A stretch of 64,000 nucleotides of DNA from Podocnemis expansa (lineage: Eukaryota > Chordata > Testudines > Podocnemididae): contig ML681990.1 in the NCBI GenBank assembly GCA_007922195.1, forward strand, positions 37,267,838-37,331,837, given 5' to 3'. Under the pieces are notes generated by a model that did not search any database, was not told where the DNA came from, and saw nothing but the letters and a program-made list of their open reading frames with translations. A program made the position numbers and the translations under genes. Below are positions 31,395 through 43,353 of this stretch, piece after piece (the first letter of the stretch is position 1; the number at the start of each line of letters is the position of its first letter).

Positions 31395-32020
31395 CATAAA
31401 AAAAGCAAAGAGTCTTGTGGTACAGATTTATTTATCGCATGTACTTTCATCTGACAAAGTGGGATTTCCCCCCACAAAAGCTCATGCGATAAATAAATCT
31501 GTTAGGCTGTGTCCCACATACATCATTATTTCGAAATAACCCATTTCAAAATGAATTATTTTGAAATAAAGTCCTTATTTCGAAATAAGTTAATTCGAAT
31601 TAACAGTTTGTTAATTCAAATTAAGGGAAGGCCTGCTTTCGAAATAGCTGTTGTTTCAAAATGCTTATTTCGAAACAAGGCTGTTTGGACATGTTGTTTT
31701 GAAACAGTTGTTTCGAAACAATGGTGTTGTTTTGAAACAACGTGTCTGAACGCCATTTTTTCAAAACAACCATTTTGAAACAACGGCTATTTTGATTAGA
31801 TGTGAGGTTTAATGGTTTCGAAATAGCAGGCATTATTTCAAAACAACAGGTCCCGTTGTTTCGAAATAACAATGCGTCATGTGGACATGCCACTTCTTAT
31901 TTCGAAACAACCTCTGTTGTTTTGAAATAAGAAGCCTGTGTGGACATACCCTTAGTCTTTAAGTGCCACAAGACTCCTTGCTTTTTTTGCTTTACTAGAC
32001 TAACATGACTGCCCCTTTGG
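31395..32020. mobile_element. Inverted-repeat element (AAGGAGTCYTGTGGC family) split by a TTTCGAAA element
   Basis: The outer arms GCAAAGAGTCTTGTGG (31404) and CCACAAGACTCCTTGC (about 31966-31981) are inverted, and inner arms CAGATTTATTTATCGCATG and CATGCGATAAATAAATCTG form a second long stem. The family sequence GTTAGTCTTTAAGTGCCAC is cut after GTTA at 31504 and resumes with GTCTTTAAGTGCC at 31955. Confidence 0.75.
31505..31951. mobile_element. TTTCGAAA-family element nested in the preceding element, 447 bp
   Basis: Begins GGCTGTGTCCCACAT, ends GTGTGGACATACCC, and is flanked by TTA at 31502-31504 and 31952-31954. Because the interrupted host element is recognisable, the 3-bp duplication is well supported here. 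TTA fits the TWA preference of PIF/Harbinger elements. The inside holds at least a dozen TTTCGAAA-type palindromes, many decayed to TTTCAAAA or TTTTGAAA by CpG loss. Confidence 0.8.
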
Positions 32021-33698
32021 AACTTTCTAACCCATGCTCATCTACCTGGCACACAGCAAGGAATCAGGACTACTTGAAAGGAAATGTACTGCCTCTACAG
32101 TAGCTTTTGGAGGAAGCATTGGTCCCAAGCACAGCATGTGAAGGGATGCAGGGAGAATGTGGCCATTGTACTGTCCTTTGACAGGGTGCATCCTGCACTT
32201 CCGTCCTGCAGGCAAGTTTACTGCCTGTGCAGAAGATGGCGTTCTGAGTGCACCTTTTCTGAGGCATGTAGAAGAAGCAGTGGTGCTGGTTAGGTAAGAA
32301 GATTTTCTAAGGGAAAAATGGGAGTGAGTGGCCCAGTGAGTGTTAAGTAACTGCCCTTTGTGCCTCTGAAAAAATTTCCCATCATCTTGATACTTCCAGA
32401 AATGACATTTTGGCATATTAAATATACTACCCATGATGTTCACCTATGTTCCCCCCCGCCAACACACACACACCCCATCATCAGCAAGGAATAAAAAAAG
32501 AAACATACTTATACTTTACATGCCATCTTTCATATCTCCCCACTGCCCATTTTCTTCTCTCTTGTCTTGTTCTCCCACTCTTGACTTTATGCCTTTTTTT
32601 TAACATTACCACTCCTTATCATGCTAGGAAAACAGCAATTTTTTTATGTTCCATGTGTCTTCACTTTCCACTTTTTAATTCTTCCCTATGGATCTCACTG
32701 TTCTCACCTTTCTTTCTACTGGTGATTGTCTTGTTTTCCCTTCTTCTCTGTTGATGTACTGCATCAACCTCCATTTCAAAATATCAGCATTTCAGAGTTT
32801 GTTTAGCACTATGCTATAATTCAGGAATTTTAATGCATTTTGAAACCTCAGCTCTCCTTTCCTGAGCTACTTCTTTTGTCTTCCTTGTTCTCTGTCTAGA
32901 TTAGATTGTTAACTTCTGGAAGCAGGAACCATGCCTTCTTGAATCTTTTGTTAACCACAATTTAAATAAAGGCATGGTACAAACATTGATTATGCTGATA
33001 CTAACCAGCCCTACTTCAGACTTGCCTTACAAAGGCAAATATTCTTGGAGCCATCTCACCATAGTATTTATTAACTGGAATGTCAGAGAAGAGATTGCCA
33101 CTAATGTGCCAGCCTACACTGCTGGAGAAAATATTCATGCTGAGCCATGTTAATCCCCCCACGTGGAAAATTGTTTCACCACTGCTGTGTCTCATATATA
33201 CTGATCCTGATTTACTGACTGAAGTCAAGTGTGCTGTAGGCTAAGGGAAATCCTGTTATGTCATCCCAAAATGTCCCAGATTTTTTCTCTAGATGCTCAT
33301 CCTCCATAATGTCTCTTTTATATCACTTGACATGATAAGGTAGGTGGAAAGCTGACTCAGCTGTTGAGTTGGGAAATTCCTCCAGCATAGGGAAATCTAC
33401 AGGTGATATAGAGCTAGTATAGCTAACTCTAGGTCACTCTTCTTCCAGTCCTGAGCAAGAGAGCATGTTGAAGGAAAGGAGTGTGGCTGAAGCTACGCAG
33501 TGCTTTGATGATTTCCAAATGGTATAATGGCTGGTGTCAGCCTGACTTCAGTCCTGGATCCACATGCTAGGTTTTATGTCCAGCTGCACCACTCAGCCCC
33601 TTGCCATTTCCAGTCCTCTGACTGGGTGGCCAGTAGTTGGGGAAGGGGTGAGGGAGTAGCTGCCCATCACCAGCTCATTGGTGGATTTTGGGGACTGA
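32021..33698. other. Unassigned DNA
   Basis: No convincing gene or repeat. A short stretch near 32880-32980 (TTGTTCTCTGTCTAGATTAG and on) weakly resembles an old LINE 3' end, too weakly to list. Confidence 0.4.
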
Positions 33699-33706
33699 CC
33701 ATTGGG

Positions 33707-34020
33707 TAGGGTTACCAGATGTCAGGCAAAAGGAGGACCTGTCCTCTTTTTTACCTTCATGTCCTCCTTTTTACCATCACATCCTCCATCTGGCAGGCAT
33801 TTTAAAATACATGATTTTGTCTGGCTATTTACTTATAGGGGTTAAAGTATGCTGGAATGCCACAGAATACCTTATTTTTAGGGGAAAACATACCAGGACC
33901 CCCTAAAAACAGAAGACGATTACATTAATACGACTTTTTCTCCATGTGTCCTCCAATGTCCTCCTTTACTGTATGTACCTCCATGTCCTCCTTTCCGGGC
34001 TTTGGTATCAGGAAGCCCTG
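33707..34020. mobile_element. Short hAT-type element, 314 bp
   Basis: The left end is TAGGGTTACCAGATGTC; the reverse complement of the right end is CAGGGCTTCCTGATACC. The flanks CCATTGGG and CCATTCAG agree at six of eight positions. Internal CCTCCTTTTTAC-like repeats. Fragments of the same family occur at 12800 and 13066. Confidence 0.7.
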
Positions 34021-34039
34021 CCATTCAGGCTCCTAGAGT

Positions 34040-34637
34040 CAGAGGCGGGACTAGCCATTGAGCTGAGCCTCATGAGTGACTGTCTTTGATTGGCTGGCAG
34101 ATGGAAGCAGAGCTGAGCTGGGATTGGCTGGAGTGCTTCCTTGCTTCCCTGTTGTGCTGTTTAACATTGCTCACTGCTCTCCACAGCTGCAGCGGAGGCC
34201 GCAGCAGCAGCTAATGTACCCTGGGGAGATAAAAATGGGCTCCTCACCTGAACCCCAATCTGCAACAATCTACAGATACCCGGATCCAAGGTGGATGTGG
34301 ATACCTGTGAATCTGCAGAGCTCTTGCCATGTGGCCTGGGCTTCTCCCTGCCAGCACCAACACAGGCTCTGTTGCCATGGCAGCAGGAGAAGCCGCCTAC
34401 AGCAGCTCCAGGGAGCCAGAAGAGCAACTGCATGGGCAGAAACGATCTGTCTCCTGCAACTGGGAGGGGCAAGAGCTGAAGCTCCCAGCACAGGGAGAAA
34501 AGGAGGCATGGAGGGAAGTGGTAACTGGCGAGCCAGGGGCACGGGTGGGGGTGGGAGTGGTAGCAAGCAAAAATAAAAAATGGGGCCCCCATCCTTGACT
34601 TTTGCCCAGGGCCTCAAAAATGCTAAGACCGCCCCTG
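34040..34637. mobile_element. hAT-type element, 598 bp, same family as 5622-5953
   Basis: The left end is CAGAGGCGGGACTAGC; the reverse complement of the right end is CAGGGGCGGTCTTAGC. The right end shares the TTGACTTTTGCCC block with the copy at 5622. No matching 8-bp flanks were found. GC-rich open frames of 120-170 codons inside are compositional. Confidence 0.68.
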
Positions 34638-34929
34638 ATGGCCTCTTTAGGGCTGCTAATATCCTGTGCAATATGGAGCAATCCTGAGGCTCTAGCAGGG
34701 GTGACCAAACTTATGGAACTCAAGAGCCACACCAGTTGATTATTAAACCTTCGCGAGCCACACTGAGGCATATAGCCATATACTTTTACCTACTCCAAAA
34801 TTACTAAGTTTAAAATTCATTGCACAGTTTAATTTTATTGTAAAAAGAGAACAAATATTGATCCTACTAATGCCAAATTCTAATAATTACTTAAGGCTAC
34901 CATGAAAACTAGGCCTATACACTAAAAAC

Positions 34930-35190
34930 TTAGCTGTTGCTTGATGTAGAAGACTGCAGGCTACTGGTGAGTTTTTTAAAATCTGGGCAATAACTTGTCA
35001 ATGCAGTAGGTAAAAGCTCTCTCAGATGCTGATCTCTAAGTATTGCACAATGTTTTGATTTAACAAATTTCATTGTGGAATACAATGCTTCACAGCAGTT
35101 AGTTGAGCCAAAAATCGAAAGTAATCTACATTCAGTTTTATACAATCTATTTTCTTCTCTGTGCTTTAGTTTATTATTATTCCACATCAT
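34930..35190 (-). pseudogene. hAT transposase C-terminal (hATC dimerisation) fragment
   Basis: The 86-codon frame contains LLSIFGSTNCCEALYSTMKF, VKSKHCAILRDQHL and ALTSYCPDFKKL. A conserved aromatic/Gly-Ser-Thr, Cys-Glu, and Ser-x-Met-Lys followed by a basic run and a DEHL-like box is the signature of the C-terminal hAT dimerisation domain. The RNase H-like catalytic part is absent. The position inside inverted hAT termini supports the assignment. Domesticated host genes of the family (ZBED, GTF2IRD2) share the domain, but nothing suggests domestication here. Confidence 0.72.
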
Positions 35191-35309
35191 GTTTAGAAGG
35201 TCTTGTAAAACATGATTTTATCTTAACAATGAGTAAACTGCATTAGGGCCTATGAGAAAATTTAAACATATTATGGCTTCCCCAACTATGTCACGCATTT
35301 CCCCCCGTC

Positions 35310-35560
35310 TGAACATGCCACAGCTTCCCTGCTGTCCTTGACCATACTGCTGCTTCCCCTCCATCTCCAACAACTTCCCCGCTGTCCCTGACCATGCTGC
35401 TACTTCCCTGCTATCCCCGACTATGCTGCCACTTCCCTGCCATCCCTGACCATGCGGCCTCTTCCCCTCCATCTCCGACCACGTGGCCGCTTCTCCTCCC
35501 TCTCCTGTCACACTGCCACTTCTCTGCTGTCCCTGACCATGCCGTGCTTCTCTCCGCCAT
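35310..35560. repeat. Imperfect tandem array of about 33-bp units
   Basis: Units around CTGTCCCTGACCATGCTGC and ACTTCCC recur about seven times with many substitutions, inside the hAT element. Confidence 0.75.
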
Positions 35561-35638
35561 GCTCGTCTGTGAGCCACGTTTTTTCTCGCGAGCTGCATAT
35601 GGATCATGAGCTGCAGTTTGGCCATGCCTGCTCTATAG

Positions 35639-36596
35639 AAGAGTTCACATTGCAAATACTACTTTGCTGCTTGCTCTCTCTCTCTGTCCTCCTCATTCTT
35701 GCCCCAGCAAGGTGCAGGTTAGGAAAGCAAGTCAGGTGTATGAGTTAGGAAGTAAACCTTATTTTTCTGTCTCAGGTAGGATTTGCTGTTCAGTCAGCAC
35801 AATATATTTAAGTACAGCACAGAGGGCAACATGTATACAACACAATTCACTTGTACAAAATTACTAACCCATCATGCTTTCAAATGAGAAAACTGTACAC
35901 TTGAAACCTGTGTTATCTGGGTAAACAAATAATAATGGCATATCTTTCTCTAAAAGCATGAGCCTAAAACTGAAGTGGTTTCTTATTTCTAGTGTAGTCT
36001 AGTCTTTGTGTCCACATTTCTATAATTACTATCACTTACAGATTATCTGACAAAAGCACATTAGTTCATGGACAAGTTTATTTACATTTATGCAACGGAT
36101 TTATGGCACTGGAATTGCACAGGTGTAACTGATTCTCTTGTTGCTAAAGTCATACTCTGTGCTTTCTCTATCCCATATGTCCACTGCAACAATACAGCAC
36201 TAAAAATAGTCAGACACAGTAGGGGTTGCCAAATCCCAACGTTTGTGGTTCCTGGTATTTGTACACTATTGTCATTAGGCTTGTAGGATAAAAAATATCT
36301 TTATTATGAAGTTCTAATAATAGGATTGGAATTGCTGCAATTGCAGATTTCTGGATCTGAAAATATATATTTCCTAGTATTTTTCTGCAGGTGATACAAG
36401 CCATCTAGTCATTGACAAGAAGTCATTTGGGGAAACATCTGAAGTTTTGGACCTGTATCTTCAGCCCTATGTTTTTCTTAAATTTATTTCACTGTTAGGT
36501 ACATTACACTTAGTAAATTGAAGCCCATGTTCAGCATATTTTATAGATAAATCCCTGTCAATATTGTAAAAAAAATGAGTAAGACTTGTGCCTTCT
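35639..36596. other. Unassigned DNA
   Basis: No recognisable frame or boundary. The segment near 36215 (AGGGGTTGCCAAATCCC) resembles a hAT terminus, but no partner was found. Confidence 0.4.
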
Positions 36597-36720
36597 TGTG
36601 ATGGGATATAACTTGCCCCACACCGGAGATGAAAGGGTTAATCCCGTATTTCTCTCCCCCATGTCCCTGCCACTTCTGGACATGTTCCAGCTGCAGCAGC
36701 AGTATAAAGGGGAGCTACCC
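36597..36720 (+). promoter_or_regulatory. TATA-containing start of the 5' LTR
   Basis: TATAAA at 36703 in the context GCAGTATAAAGGGG, in the same position as the degenerate TGTAAA at 38887 of the other LTR. It is the likely former promoter of the element. Confidence 0.45.
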
Positions 36721-37249
36721 AACTCCATAGCTGTCCCTGGGGGACGGGGTGAGGGGGTGACCACCCTGGGTCCCATGGTTCCATGGGCTCTGCTGCTGCC
36801 CGTCCCCACTGAGCTGCTCCCAGGAAGCTGAAGACAGTAGGGTGGGGCAGGAGTGCAGCACGTGGCCTTTGGGCTGGCCCTTGCTGCTCCCAGGTGGAAC
36901 AGCAGCCCCAGGGGCAGGGCACACTGGCCAGACTCCACTCTGCCACCCCACTCCTGGGCCGGCTGTTCTGCGCTGCGGGTAGGGAGGGCATCCCAGAGGT
37001 AGGGTGAGAGAGCAGAGACTGGCCTCTGGGCCATCCACCCCGCCCTGAGAGGTGGAGTGGCCAGACCAGGGGCAGGAGCACAGGGCCTGGCCTGTGGGCT
37101 GGCCCCCCACAGGCCGATTGACCCTGGGCCCTGCACTTCTCTAGGGATGTCCCTGCACAGCTCACTTGGGGTAGGATGTTGAGCAGGGAGAATGAATGGC
37201 AGAGGCTCCAGCCTGAGAGAGTCAGGGCTGTCTATAACGCAGGTTGAGC

Positions 37250-38735
37250 TGAACCACAAATAGCAAGAAGGTGTGCAACAAGTCCTGCAGGTATTCCCGG
37301 ATGTTGTCTCAGCTCACTTGGGCAGATTGAAATCATACGCCACCATATATCCAGATGCTCACTGTTGTCCCACCCCCAGAAGATATGGAAGATAGCCCAG
37401 AAGGAGTTGGACACCATGCTGTAATTAGGGATAGTAGAAGAGTCATGGAATGAATGGAGGAGCCTGATTGTCCTGGTCCTGAAAGCAGAGGGGCCACCCC
37501 TGTTTCATTCAGTTTCATACGATGAATGCTGTCTCACACTTTGGTGCTTGGCCAGTGCCCCAGCTGGAAAAACTCCTCCTTTACTGGGTAGTGCCAAGTT
37601 CTTATCTGTGCTCAATTTGACAAATGGGGTATTGGCAAATACTGCTGGCACGAAACTCGCAGATTAAGATGTCCTGCTTTATGCCATGAGGCCTCTTTCA
37701 GTTTGTTCTGATGCTTTTTGGACTATCCGGAGCTGTTGCCACTTTTCAGTGACTCATGAATTCGATGCTAGGAACTAACACCCCCGAAGTAGTATGCAGC
37801 AGAGTACATTGATGACATCATGATATAGAGCAGCGATTCTCAACCACTATGTTGGGATTCATTACTGCGTCACCACACAGTGGTCAATATGTTGCAGACA
37901 GCCAGAAAGATACATGGATTTGGCCAGGTGAGGAAGGGCTGTTACATCCTGTAGCGTTGCGATATGCTGCCAAATGTGTCGCAGCTCACAAAAGGTTGAG
38001 AACCACTGACATATAGGTCTATATATAGGTTTGTCTGTGGCATATCACCAGCATCTTGGAAGCACTGAAGGAGGTGGGGCTCATGGGGAATCCAACCAAG
38101 TGTCCTCTTGTCCAGTGGAAGGTAACAAACCTGTGGGGGGTAGGGGATGTTGCAGGGGTTGATAAGGTACAGGCCTTGAGGGATTGGTCCACCACAAAGA
38201 CAGAAGAACAGGTGAAACAATTTCTGAGTTTGGCAGGATTGTGCCCAGCTCTCTACATTAGTAGCTTCCCTATTAGACCTGACCAAATATTCCACCCTCA
38301 AAAGGTCCAGTGGTCCGGTAAATGTGAACTAGCTTTCCAGACACTGAAGGCCTGGCTAGCACAGGAGACAGTTCTAACACACCCTAACTTTGAAATCCTT
38401 CATGCTACAAATGGACGCCTCAGAAACCAGACCTGAGGCAGTCTTATCCCAGGAGATGGGTGGCAAGGAACTTCCAGTCCTCTTCCTGAGCCAGAAGCTG
38501 CTAGCCATGAAATGGGTTGTAGATGCCTTGCATTATTACTTGCTAGAGTGCCCCTTCAGACTAGTTACAAACTAGGCACCCCTGCACTGGATCCACAGTA
38601 TGAAAGACACTACTGCCAGGATTATGCATTGATATCTCTCCCTGCAGCCATATGGCTTTCACGTCTTTCATTAGTCAGGCAAAGTACATATGAACATGGG
38701 CTTCTTCTTCTGGCTAGGTAAGAAGGGGAAGGAAG
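37250..38735 (+). pseudogene. Gypsy reverse transcriptase and RNase H relic, split by a MITE
   Basis: Collinear blocks across three frames: EFPDVVSAHLGRLK near 37290, the region of EESW and IVLVLK near 37435, GYWQILLA near 37630, a LFQFVLMLFGLSGAVATFQ block near 37695-37750, and the catalytic YIDD at 37805-37816. After the inserted element come ALKEVGLMGNPTKCPL, VQALRDWSTTKTEEQVKQFL, CELAFQTLKAWLAQ, and RNase H with LQMDASETRPEAVLSQEM, FLSQKLLAMKWVVDALHYYL. These are the Gypsy RT palm-thumb and RNase H in the normal order. Many stops and frameshifts show it is long dead, though the two catalytic Asp codons remain. Confidence 0.82.
37831..38008. mobile_element. 178-bp hAT MITE inserted just after the RT catalytic motif
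   Basis: The ends CAGCGATTCTCAACC and GGTTGAGAACCACTG are inverted and of hAT-Charlie type. Flanks ATATAGAG and ACATATAG agree at six of eight. It lies 15 bases beyond the YIDD codons of the Gypsy RT, which continues on the far side. Confidence 0.78.
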
Positions 38736-39250
38736 CAGGGGACCTAGTGGGTGTGCTCTTAAGAGGCAGTGTGTGTGACATGGTGTACCTGCCCACACTG
38801 ACAGTGAAAAGGTTAAGAACATGCTCCTGCCAGCAGAAGCCACGGCCTCCCTGGCCTTGTTCGGTATGCTCCAACTGCTGCAGCAGTGTAAAGGGGATCA
38901 GCCTAGCTCACTCATGGATGCCGAAGATGCATGGTGGAAGCACCAGTCTCAGACCTGGAAAACCTTGCAGCCACCTCACGGCAGCCTGACCCATAGGCCA
39001 CTCTGCCCACCACAGGAGTTGGAGATGCAACATATGCTGAGTCGGAGGCTTAGGAATTGGGGGAGGAAGTGGTCCAGAGAGAAAGCAACTTAAGAGCTCT
39101 TGAAGAGACAGTGTGTTTTAGGTGGATCCCCACTCTCATACTGACTATGCTAGGTCACTGGTAGGGGCTGTGCCAGGAGGTCTGCCCCTTCCTCCCCAGC
39201 TGTCACTTCCCCCGTGGTAGCAGCCCTTTCCACACCACTGGCCACTAGGC

Positions 39251-40635
39251 TGTCCAGCCCCCACTGCCAGAGCGCCATTGACCCAGTGCCTAGGGGTCAT
39301 TGAAGGCACAAACTGCTGGACTCCACTGCCCCAAAGCTCCCCACCTTACCTCCTTCCGAAGTGGTGAGGTTCATGAGCCCTGCAACACTTGTCTTTCTGC
39401 TCAGATTGCAACATGTTCTATTCTTTCTCATGAACTCGTTTCTGGAGTAGGTAAATTTCATACCAACCTGTGGTTAACCACTCCTGTCTCCAATATACAA
39501 TGCAGGAAGTGCATCTCTCATCTGTGTATATTTCTTTAATAAGTAAAAGTACTACTGAAACTGAATAGTTGGGATTGCCAGTTTACTTCCTCTTGACTAG
39601 CAAATGAATAATTAACATGAGGGTGTTCCAAAGATGTACTGGTGTAATTTATCCTTAGTGTTGCTGGACAAATATTTGTGTCTAGATGCCATGCTGATTA
39701 AATTCTTTTTAACTACACCTACCTATATAGATGATTTTCTTTTTCTATGGTATTTGCATTTTTTTTGTCCCATTACATTTAAAAAATGCAAATGTTCACA
39801 CACTCTTGCTACTTCTACGGTTTATGCAGCTGGGCCTGAAGCCCATGGTTCAAACCATTAAACTAAATTGCACCAGTTTTTCTCTTCACCAAGCCTTCTT
39901 GCACAGAATGTCGTATAAAGAACTGACAATAAAATGAACAAGTACAAATGATGAAAGGAAGAAAGAAAATGGCTTTTCTTTAACTGCAGACTATACTGTA
40001 TTTGCATCGAGACAAGGCCATGAGAATATTTTGACTCTGAATTAAGGTTTTTTCCATCCTCTGTAGCTTGATTGGATTATTTGGCATCTATATTGTGTTT
40101 TGAATTACAAATTTAGATTTCTTAGCTCTTCATGCTGCATTAGAACAACAGATCAAATGACAAGACAGTGTTTTCTCTCATGAAAAAGCAAAAAAGGATG
40201 AGAGTGAGACTAACATAACCTCCCCCTCCACTCTGAAACAAACTTCTCAGAGAGCCTGAAAACATTGTATTTAAACCACAGCAGCCCACAGATATGGAAT
40301 CCTTTCCCAGGAAAGCATATTTTGTGATAATTTATTTTATAAATTAAATGCAAAAAGTAGAAATAAACAATGCATAAGCCACTCATGCTAAATCATAAAA
40401 AAGGATGAACTGTACACATTTCAAAAAGGATAAAGCTGGACATTAAGGGGGACTATAGAAAAAAATCTGCAAAGTATTGCTAGCTAAAATGTCATCTTAG
40501 CATTTCTAAAGTCTTCTGAAAAGTATTATACTTGCCAACTTTGTCACTTTATTTTTGCTGCATTTATCTGCTTTCTGACTTAAGAGGCTTGCATTTCTGT
40601 CCTTTCTAGGCCTGCAAGACTTGGGGAATCTCATG
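39251..40635. other. Unassigned DNA
   Basis: AT-rich, no recognisable feature. Confidence 0.45.
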
Positions 40636-41093
40636 TAGGGCTGGATCAAAGCTCTGGAGGCACAGGGCTGCCTACTTTTGTGCCCCCTCCCCACTGTGGC
40701 AGCATCCGGCCTAGGGGCAGGGCAGCTGGCACTGAGACTCAGGTCTGCAGACCTGCCAGCTGTGCAGTGTGTAGACCAGTGCTCAGCACCCGGGGGGGGG
40801 GGCACAGGCCGGCCAGCCTTGAGAGGCGAGTGGAGGCTGGGGTCCCCAGACCAGCCAGTTGTGGGGTTGGAAAGGGCTGACTGTTGGTGCTGGAGGTGGG
40901 CGTGGGGGCATGGTCTGCAGACTGGCCAGTCACAAGAGTGAGGCAACACAGGTTTGGCAGACTAGCCCACCCACATATGCCAGGGCTTGGGTTAGTGGAC
41001 ACTCAATATATTTTTGCTGGGTTCAAGAAGGTGGGGACCCAAGCCTGGGCCCTGGGCTGCAGCCCCTAAAGCTCCTTTATTAATCTGGTCCTG
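40636..41093. mobile_element. hAT-type element, 458 bp, GC-rich
   Basis: The left end is TAGGGCTGGATCAAAG; the reverse complement of the right end is CAGGACCAGATTAATA. Flanks ATCTCATG and ATCACATA agree at six of eight positions. The 147-codon minus-strand frame crossing it extends into AT-rich flank and has no motif. Confidence 0.65.
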
Positions 41094-43350
41094 ATCACAT
41101 AAGTGGTTCATTTTATTTCAGTGAGTGATTCCATGAAATGTTGTTCTAGATACAAAATATGTTCACTTCAGATCAGTGCTCAGTAAGATATAAAAATAAC
41201 TTGCAGTTCTTATTCATTGGCTGTGTAGTAGCAAAACAGAAAGTCACTGTACTTGTTCTTCTCATCATTTACTTTTATAAATTGCCCTTTTCAAGACATT
41301 ACTTTTCAGTTTTTACAACCAACCAATTGAATAAGAACAATATAGTATGGGGATTATGCATTTTTTTATTTCAGCAAAAAAGGCTGGTAAGCACTTTTAG
41401 TCATGAACAATGTTCATTATCTTTATTCAGCTACAGAAAATTCTGAAAAACAATGGCAAAAAAAATATTAGGAATCCCACCCGATTTTTTCTTTAATGCA
41501 GATATTGAGCTCTCCACTAATAGATTTGATCCAGACTCTCAAAGGTATTTAGGTGTCTAACTCTTATGCACTTTTGTTTATTAAGTATGGGAAAGGGATT
41601 TCCAGAACTGCTGGTAGCTGGCTACTGATGCTGATAATTACAAAATGGAAGATAACCTTTTCTAATGACTGGAGAACTAGTGTTACACATGTGGAAGAAA
41701 GGCCTTCCCTGGGCTGAAGCCTATGATTCCATCTAGCTCAGTCAAATTGTGTGGCCATGAGGTATAAGGAAATGGCAGGGGAATTCTAAAGTTCCATTAT
41801 TGGTTTGGGCTTTTGCTTGCCCACCTGAATGCCAGCAGCCACCTAAGAAAGCATTTCTATACTGGAGAAGCCAGGGTCTTTCTGTTTAACATATTCTGGA
41901 GAAGAAATGAGAATCCAGCCTAAAAATTGCAGTCACTTTAAAACAGAATCACAAGAGCAATAACTGTTGATAGCTATTGTGGAGTGTGCAAGACTACAGT
42001 TTTGTTTTTAATGGATGGCATATGAACTAGATTGAAAGCATTTCTCACCCAGGTCCAAGCCAGGGGTAATTGAACTTGTAACTCTTGTGCATTGTGGAGA
42101 TATGGACAGTGAGAAGATTGAAAGCAGGGAGCTGGCTTGTGAACTTTCTTGACATGAAGAGATGTATAGCTCCCTGCTGCACAGATGTTCAGAATGTATG
42201 GGAAGCTGACCTTTCTTCTGGATAAGCCAGCCCACCCTGGAGCAAAAATCCATGACATTTCTGGGCTTGAGCAGCTCAGAATACCAGCATGTGCTGATCT
42301 AGCCGACTAGCCATACTGTGATAAAAATGCCAAACCAATACCAGAAGACCAAGCAACTGAGATGGCCAGTCATGTGCTGCTTGCCAGCATAGTGATCTGT
42401 AGGAAAATCATTAAAGCTAGAGTTCTTTGGAGATAGTTTAATGCATCTTTAGAATTTGCTCATATTGATCTACCTTTCAAGAAGTTGAGCTTTCCCAGCC
42501 TTCTTTTGTTCCACTAACAGAACAAAACATTTAATGATTTCATAACACAATATTATGATAACATCTTCTCTCTCCAAGATTATTTTCCAAGAAAAACACA
42601 TCAGCCTCAGCAATGGCATAAAGATTCCACAAAATGTGCAACAGGTGGCAACCTTAAAACTGGCTTTTTCTAATCTCTGTTATATCAGTTTCTTCTGTCA
42701 CAAAGGCATCTTCTCTGTGTGACATTTAAAATTTCATCATTCATTTAGTTCATTATATGTTCAAAGGAAGAAAAAGGTGCACGATCTCCTAGCTATGCCT
42801 ATTTGCACTTTCCCTTACACAAGGGAACATCTTATGAAATTGAAAGGGAATACATTTACAAATGATAAAAGGAAATGCTTTTGAAAGCAATGTTTAATTT
42901 GGGTGTGGAACTCTCTGCCATAAAACATCAGTGAGATGAACAGTAAACAGGATTTATAAAAGGATTAAACAGTTATATGGATAATGAAAACATGTAGAGT
43001 TAATTATGATAGGATAAAAAGAATAAGGGATATAAATGCCACTGCTTCAATCCCTAAACCAGTCACTAATAGACAGGAATAGAGAGACCTTTCTTTTATT
43101 CCAAAATGATATTTTAAGGGGATACTTGCACCTTCCTCTCAAAGGTCTGACTGACCAATTTTGAAATGATACCAGAAGATGGTACTGGCCTGATCATGTA
43201 TTACAATCTCTTATTTCTAACTATAAACTGTGTTGTATTTACATTATGACAAAAACATGAACATTTATATTTAGCCTACTGATTAGGGTTACTTGTGTTC
43301 TCATACATTTCTTGCATTGTGCAGTTTAGATTGTGTTTCAGATGATTAAA
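41094..43350. other. Unassigned DNA
   Basis: No gene, RNA or defined element recognised in 2.2 kb. Confidence 0.45.
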
Positions 43351-43353
43351 TCA

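Larger units (their letters stand above)
34696..35630 (-). mobile_element. hAT element with a transposase C-terminal remnant
   Basis: The left end is CAGGGGTGACCAAACTTATG; the reverse complement of the right end is CAGGCATGGCCAAACTGCAG, a hAT-Charlie-type terminus. Flanks GGCTCTAG and CTCTATAG are similar, with small differences. It contains a dimerisation-domain remnant of the transposase on the minus strand and a tandem array, so it derives from an autonomous element by internal deletion. Confidence 0.75.
36597..39250 (+). mobile_element. Second Gypsy relic with RT-RNase H and decayed LTRs
   Basis: Two related blocks flank the RT relic: 36597 onward (TGTGATGGGATATAAC, CCACACCGGAGATGAAAGG, CAGCAGTATAAAGGGGA) and 38774 onward (TGTGACATGGTGTACC, CACACTGACAGTGAAAAGG, CAGCAGTGTAAAGGGGA). 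They are read as 5' and 3' LTRs with a TATA box about 106-113 bases from the start. Gag, protease and integrase are not seen. The right end is approximate. The RT type resembles the Gmr1-like group, the part the 18.5 kb element lacks, although the LTRs differ. Confidence 0.65.

Noticed and set aside
34040..34637. 8-bp target duplication for this element
   Set aside because: Flanking 8-mers do not match, so the hAT call rests on the termini and on similarity to 5622-5953.
34076..34771. Frames of 120-166 codons on both strands
   Set aside because: They lie in the GC-rich interior of a hAT element, overlap in all frames and have no motif.
35218..35655. 145-codon frame with repeated GQGQQGSG-like residues
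   Set aside because: It is a translation of the imperfect 33-bp tandem array inside a hAT element.
36558..37259. 233-codon minus-strand frame
   Set aside because: It is antisense to the 5' LTR of the second Gypsy relic and compositional.
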